Shown here piece by piece: positions 59,218 to 64,000 of a stretch of DNA of 64,000 bases. The stretch is taken from assembly GCF_014905175.1 (NCBI RefSeq), contig NC_057793.1, forward strand, positions 5,952,001 through 6,016,000, written 5' to 3'. Source of the stretch: Aphidius gifuensis. Its lineage: Eukaryota > Arthropoda > Insecta > Hymenoptera > Braconidae. The translations under genes were made by a program, and so were the position numbers. The notes beneath the pieces are model-generated. The model had not been told where the DNA came from. It did not search any database and saw nothing but the letters and a program-made list of their open reading frames with translations. Numbering within the stretch: the first letter of the stretch is position 1; every line of letters begins with the position of its first letter.

Positions 59218-62200
59218 AATTTATAAAATAATGTTTTATCTTTTATATTTTGTACTAAATGTTTATATCATTATTTAATATTAAATAATTGATGGGATTA
59301 TATGTTATATATCTCTGTTAAATTTGTAATTAATTTATTTCTAGCTACTAGATATGTTGTAGGATATTTTTTACCAGTTTTTTTTCAAACCGTTTTGTTG
59401 GAAGATTAAAAGTAATTATTTGATATAATATAATTGATTTATTACAATATTATATATCAATAGTATTACAAAAAAAAAAAAATGTATATATATATTGATG
59501 TTGATTAAACGAAATGATAAATCGATTTGGTAAACGGCTTTGTGAGAGTTTCGGTTTCAATCGAGGAAATTGAATTTTCTTTACGCCTCTGTGCACACAT
59601 TGAGTCATTGTGCTACCAGTTTTACATTATTATTATATATATATTGACATTAAAAATAAATATATATATATAAAAAATATTAGCTGAACATTGGCTGCTC
59701 CACTCAATCAGTTGGCCCTCTCAATACCTCGATATAGCATCTATGCCTCATTTTTAAAATTCACTTTAAAATGAACACGAGGTTTCAAGAGTGATAGGCA
59801 AATATAATGATGAGCCGATAAATTCGTCGGTCATGTATACACACACACACGTTTTTCACATCAATGCTTCAAAAAACTATATTTACCCTTTCAATAAAAA
59901 TCTCGATAATGAAAATTGCTCTATGATACTACATTTCTTTTTTTTTGTTTTTAAATAAAAAAATACACTGTACTAATATTTGACGTTAATATAATTTTTG
60001 TTTTTATCAAATTCAATTTAAGATAATTGTTTGGAAAAAAAAATATAAAATTAACGTCAATAATAATGAAAAAAAAATAAAAATTATTTGTAATACAGTA
60101 TATGTATAAAAAGTTGTTTTCTTTATTATATTTATGAAAAAGTTGAGTATAAAAATCTCGCGAGAATAAAAATAAGATTTGAAAAAAATATAAAAAATTA
60201 CTCAGTTTGAATTTCATTTCACGTTTTTCAAGCAATCTAAAAGTTTGTATGGTGTATTGGGTTATCTTACTAAAAAGTTTATTCAAACTTACTGGCCCTC
60301 TGTGTAACAAAAGGAACTCGATACACGAGAAAAACGATGTAAAGTTATTTTCAGCATCAGTGGCTGAGATAAAAAAAAATATGAAAAAAAAAAAAAAAGA
60401 ATTAGAAAAATGACAAAAATATTTTTTTAAAATATATTTAAAAAAAAATTCTTTTGTCAAAAAATGATAAGAGTATTATCATCTCAATGTTTTCTTATTA
60501 TTTTTTTTTTTTAATTTAGAAAGATTTATTTTCAAACTATAAAATATCTTGGATAAATTTAAAATCAATTATTTAACAAAATAAATTATTAATAGTAATT
60601 TGAATTTTGATATGAATGCCTCAGCTCTGTATTATTATTTTGAATTAAATTTTTTTGAATATTGATAGTTTTGAACAATTAAAAGTTTTGATTAGTAGAT
60701 ATTTTAAAGTTTAAAATATTGACATAAATATATTCACTTAATCAAAATAATAATTATGAGAGGTTTTTAGTTGATAATGGTCTGGAATCCATTGCAATGA
60801 TGATAAGACTTAATTACAAGACACATTTCTGAGTGAGCTTTCACACTGTCTCATCCATGTTATATTTTAACATAATAATAATCATGTGTATTTCAAGTCT
60901 CATCGTTCTGCACATTTACCCAGTTTCCTCGAGCTTTTCCTTATATAAAACCCGACAAATTTACACTAGATAATATAATATGCAAGTCTTCATTTCATCT
61001 TATCACCACATTATTTCCCTTAAACTGATGCTATATACAAATTTCAAACTTCAAGACATATTATCAAAAAAAATTTTTAATAAATGACAAATAAATTTAT
61101 CATTTTAAAATAAAAATCAATCAATTTTTGATTCAAGTAAAGATTGTGTCTAAAAAAAAAATCAAAAACTTTTGATTTAAATTTTTTGATTTTAACCAAA
61201 TTTTTTCATTATCTCTAACACGTATCATCAAGTTTTTTTTAAATATTTTAAATATTTTTTTTCTATTTTTGAATTCCTTAGAGACATTATCCAAATGTAT
61301 CCGAATGTATATATCCCTGAGGCAATACTCTTTATACTTTATACTTGTATATATAAATATGATTATTATTTTTTTTATTTTTTCTCAATCCAATGGATTG
61401 CAAAGTTCGATTCCCAGTGAGAGTAATTGGTATACATTCAGGCTCGTATATTACACTGCCACTTTGCGTATATGCTGCATCAAAAAATGTCACCCTCGAA
61501 GACACTATTTGATGATATTTTTTTCTTACAACTAAATGTCTATGTAATGTCAATTTTTTTACATCAATTTACCATCAATCTTCAATTTTATAATGAAATA
61601 AAATAAAAACAAAATATATATTTATGAATATCTTACATTCCAATAAACTCACGAAAAAATATTTTAATAAATAAAATATTATTGTCAATGTTTTTTATAA
61701 AACATAAATTAAATTAAATGAGCTGTATTATATTTTTTAAATTAATTTTATGAAATACTTTAAAATTAATTTAATTATTATGGGATATTAATAATTTTTT
61801 ATAAATAAAAATTAATTTAAACATCAGTATTAAAATTTTAATTTAAAGAATTATTTTTCATAGCAAAAAATTAATGCTTAAATATATTTAAATTGAAGTA
61901 TTGAAAATTAATTTAAAAGTTGTGAAATTGATACTTTACCATAGGTTACTGAATTAAAGATATAAAAAAGTAAATAAAGAAATATATAAAATAGTATTTA
62001 GACAATTATAAAGTGAATGTAAGTGCATTTTGTAGTAAGTAGTTGCATTTATCTATTGTATATGTATATAGATGTAAAGAGTGCACAAGTATACTTATGG
62101 CTGGTATATAATGTTGGTACTTTGAAAGACGCATAATGCTAAAAACACTAAGGGGAAAAGTACTAGACAGCTTTCAACAGCAACATCGTCCAATAAACTA

Positions 62201-64000
62201 TATACGTGCTTACTCGGACTCTGGAGAATTACAAGTAAAAACACCTGTGTTTCTCTTACCAACATTTTACATTGTCTTAGTTTTATTTTTATTTTTTTTT
62301 AACATTTTTTAAAAAATATACATGACAAAATAACCACAAAGTAAATTTTACATAATTTCATTTAAAAAACTTATTAAAAATAATGATTAATTATTTTTCT
62401 ATCTAAAATTTATTATAAAATTTTAATTGAATGCCATTTGTAGTATTTGAAAAATTTAGAAAATTAAGTAATTATTGTTTTGAAAATAACAAATCGACAG
62501 TGAAATAAAATATAATTTTCTTCTAAAACAGTTAGATATTTTTGTCTGTAAAAAAAAAAAAAAAACAACCAGTTGTAAAAAAAATATAAAAGTAAAATTT
62601 TTACTATTACAAAAACGAACATTTTGACAAATAAAATTTGTGGTTTATGTAAAGCGCATGTTTATGATGCTCTTCGCACATTTTACGAAGATTGCTGATC
62701 GTGAAAAGTAAATTATGGTTATAAAAAATTACACACATATACTACTTACTATTTTTTTTTATGAAAAAAATAAAAAAATAATAATAAAAGATAAGAAAAT
62801 AAACAAATGAGAAGAATAAAAAAATTATCACGTAAAAGTTTGAAGATATAAATCGATGTAAATGGATACAATTGCTCAAAAGTTTTTCAATTTTTTTCCA
62901 GATCTTTTTGCTCAATTCATGTGGAACAAGGGATAATTGAATGTCCCACAAAGCTATCTCGCTTATTTTTTTTTTTGTAATATATTCAAGTGCAATTTCT
63001 GCTCATCTTTATATAATATATTTTAAAAAAAAAAAAATTCTACCAGTTGTACATGCACCGAGTTATATCCAATAAAAAAAAAAATATCTTGCTATATATA
63101 AGCACAAATCTTCAAGACCAAATTATCATGCACAGTCATTCTCCTCAGCGTATATTCTAGATTTTTTTTTTACTTCTCAATTCAGCTGTTATATTATTCT
63201 CATTTATTTAAAAAAAGAATAATTTTTTTCTCTCTTATTTTTATTATGTTTAGCTCAGAGTGTTCTTCTTACTTTGTGTATACTCGTGAATTTTACATAA
63301 GTCTATATCCAAGGTGCTACCGAGACAGAAGCCATTGTAAAATTTTTACTTAAAATATATATACTTCATTCAACAAGACGGTCTTTCTTATCCATCAGAC
63401 AATATACATATTTCTACAGACGACGACAAGCAAATTGAAGCAAAAAAAATAAAAATAAAATTTTCAAATAATACTAAAAAAAAAAAAAAATACTAACCCA
63501 TCCACAAGTTTTATAAAAATAAAATTAGTTTTATTATAATATATTTTGCAATTTTAAATTTAAAAAATAATTGTGAGATTATTATTATATTTTTTTTTTC
63601 ATTCATAAATTAAAATAACCTATGAATGGAATAGAGGAAAAAAAAAAATTGTCAAGTGTACATCTGCTGTGGGAAAAAAGGGATATACCTGCATTGAATA
63701 AGATGAGAATAATAAGATTCATTGATAAAAAAAATAAATAAAAAAAATAAATAAAATGAAAAAAAAAAAGCTTTTATCTGTAGCTATGCCTACAATTATA
63801 ATGGGATGGATGAAAAAATGTAAAAATAAATAAATAAAAATTTTAAAATAGTGAGAGAAAAATGTGACCAGGATTGAGTAAAACTGGTGTACGGCTTTTG
63901 AGTATGAAAATAAATGAAAAGCCTGAAAGCATTTTATATAAAATAATATATAGATATATAGTTAATGTATACATAGATATGCACATTTGGTTGGACGACC
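59218..64000. other. Noncoding right end of the window
   Basis: No supportable gene. Contains repeat fragment C (60541-60662), a short CA run at 59833-59849, a TATA-type word at 60942-60949 (TATATAAA) and mixed blocks at 59520-59740, 60780-60990, 61260-61500 and 62090-62280. Phe/Lys-rich frames are low-complexity artefacts. Confidence 0.4.
60541..60662. repeat. Interspersed repeat, diverged fragment C
   Basis: Shares TATCTTGGATAAATTTAAAA and the terminal block around CTCTGTATTATTATTTTGAA with the right part of copies A and B. Older and shorter than both. Confidence 0.6.

Noticed and set aside
59951..60460. 169-codon - strand frame
   Set aside because: Almost entirely Phe/Ile/Asn/Lys from A/T tracts, with no motif and no splice context; expected by chance at this base composition.
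61398..61420. tRNA-like B box (GTTCGATTCCC)
   Set aside because: The flanking bases cannot form a T-arm stem, and no A box, anticodon arm or acceptor pairing is found upstream.

Overview
This is very AT-rich nuclear DNA (roughly four bases in five are A or T) with spliced genes, GT-AG introns, long introns full of poly(A)/poly(T) tracts, and animal-type proteins. Cyclin G, a CD36-family receptor and Fasciclin 3 together point to an insect. The extreme AT bias would suit a parasitoid wasp (Hymenoptera, possibly a braconid), but that placement is inference. No prokaryotic gene, CRISPR array or convincing tRNA/rRNA gene is visible.

Layout, left to right. (1) 1-167: last exon of a ChaC-type gamma-glutamylcyclotransferase, + strand. 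(2) about 800-6125: Cyclin G, + strand, with candidate alternative first exons, one large coding exon and a tiny arginine-rich last exon. (3) 10769-21507: a CD36/scavenger receptor class B gene on the - strand, rebuilt here as eight coding exons encoding 597 aa, including an unusual N-terminal cytoplasmic exon 5.5 kb upstream of the rest. (4) 21508-28560: no coding sequence seen. (5) 28561-30233: small - strand exons of an unrecognised protein, interleaved with an interspersed repeat that is present again at 58.7 kb. (6) 31251-38948: the most remarkable object, a three-exon + strand gene for a 2520-aa protein made of about seven strongly diverged copies of one domain. The domain resembles an inactive papain-like (peptidase C76/tegument-USP-like) fold, and acidic low-complexity tracts separate some copies. 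(7) 39538-50330: Fasciclin 3, - strand, with three Ig-like domains, alternative hinge microexons, one transmembrane exon, several small cassette exons (two using GC donors) and two alternative cytoplasmic tails, one ending in a PDZ-type motif and one carrying ITIM-like tyrosines. (8) 50.5-64 kb: noncoding, probably upstream/regulatory sequence of Fas3, with a ~150-bp tandem array beside a perfect GC hairpin and copies of the interspersed repeat.

The genes do not form a pathway. The giant gene and Fas3 converge, with stop codons 589 bp apart. The unknown - strand gene and the giant gene diverge from a ~1 kb spacer. All splice joins were deduced by reading donors, acceptors and phases by eye; phases add up exactly for the CD36, Fas3, giant and Cyclin G models, but no transcript evidence was available.
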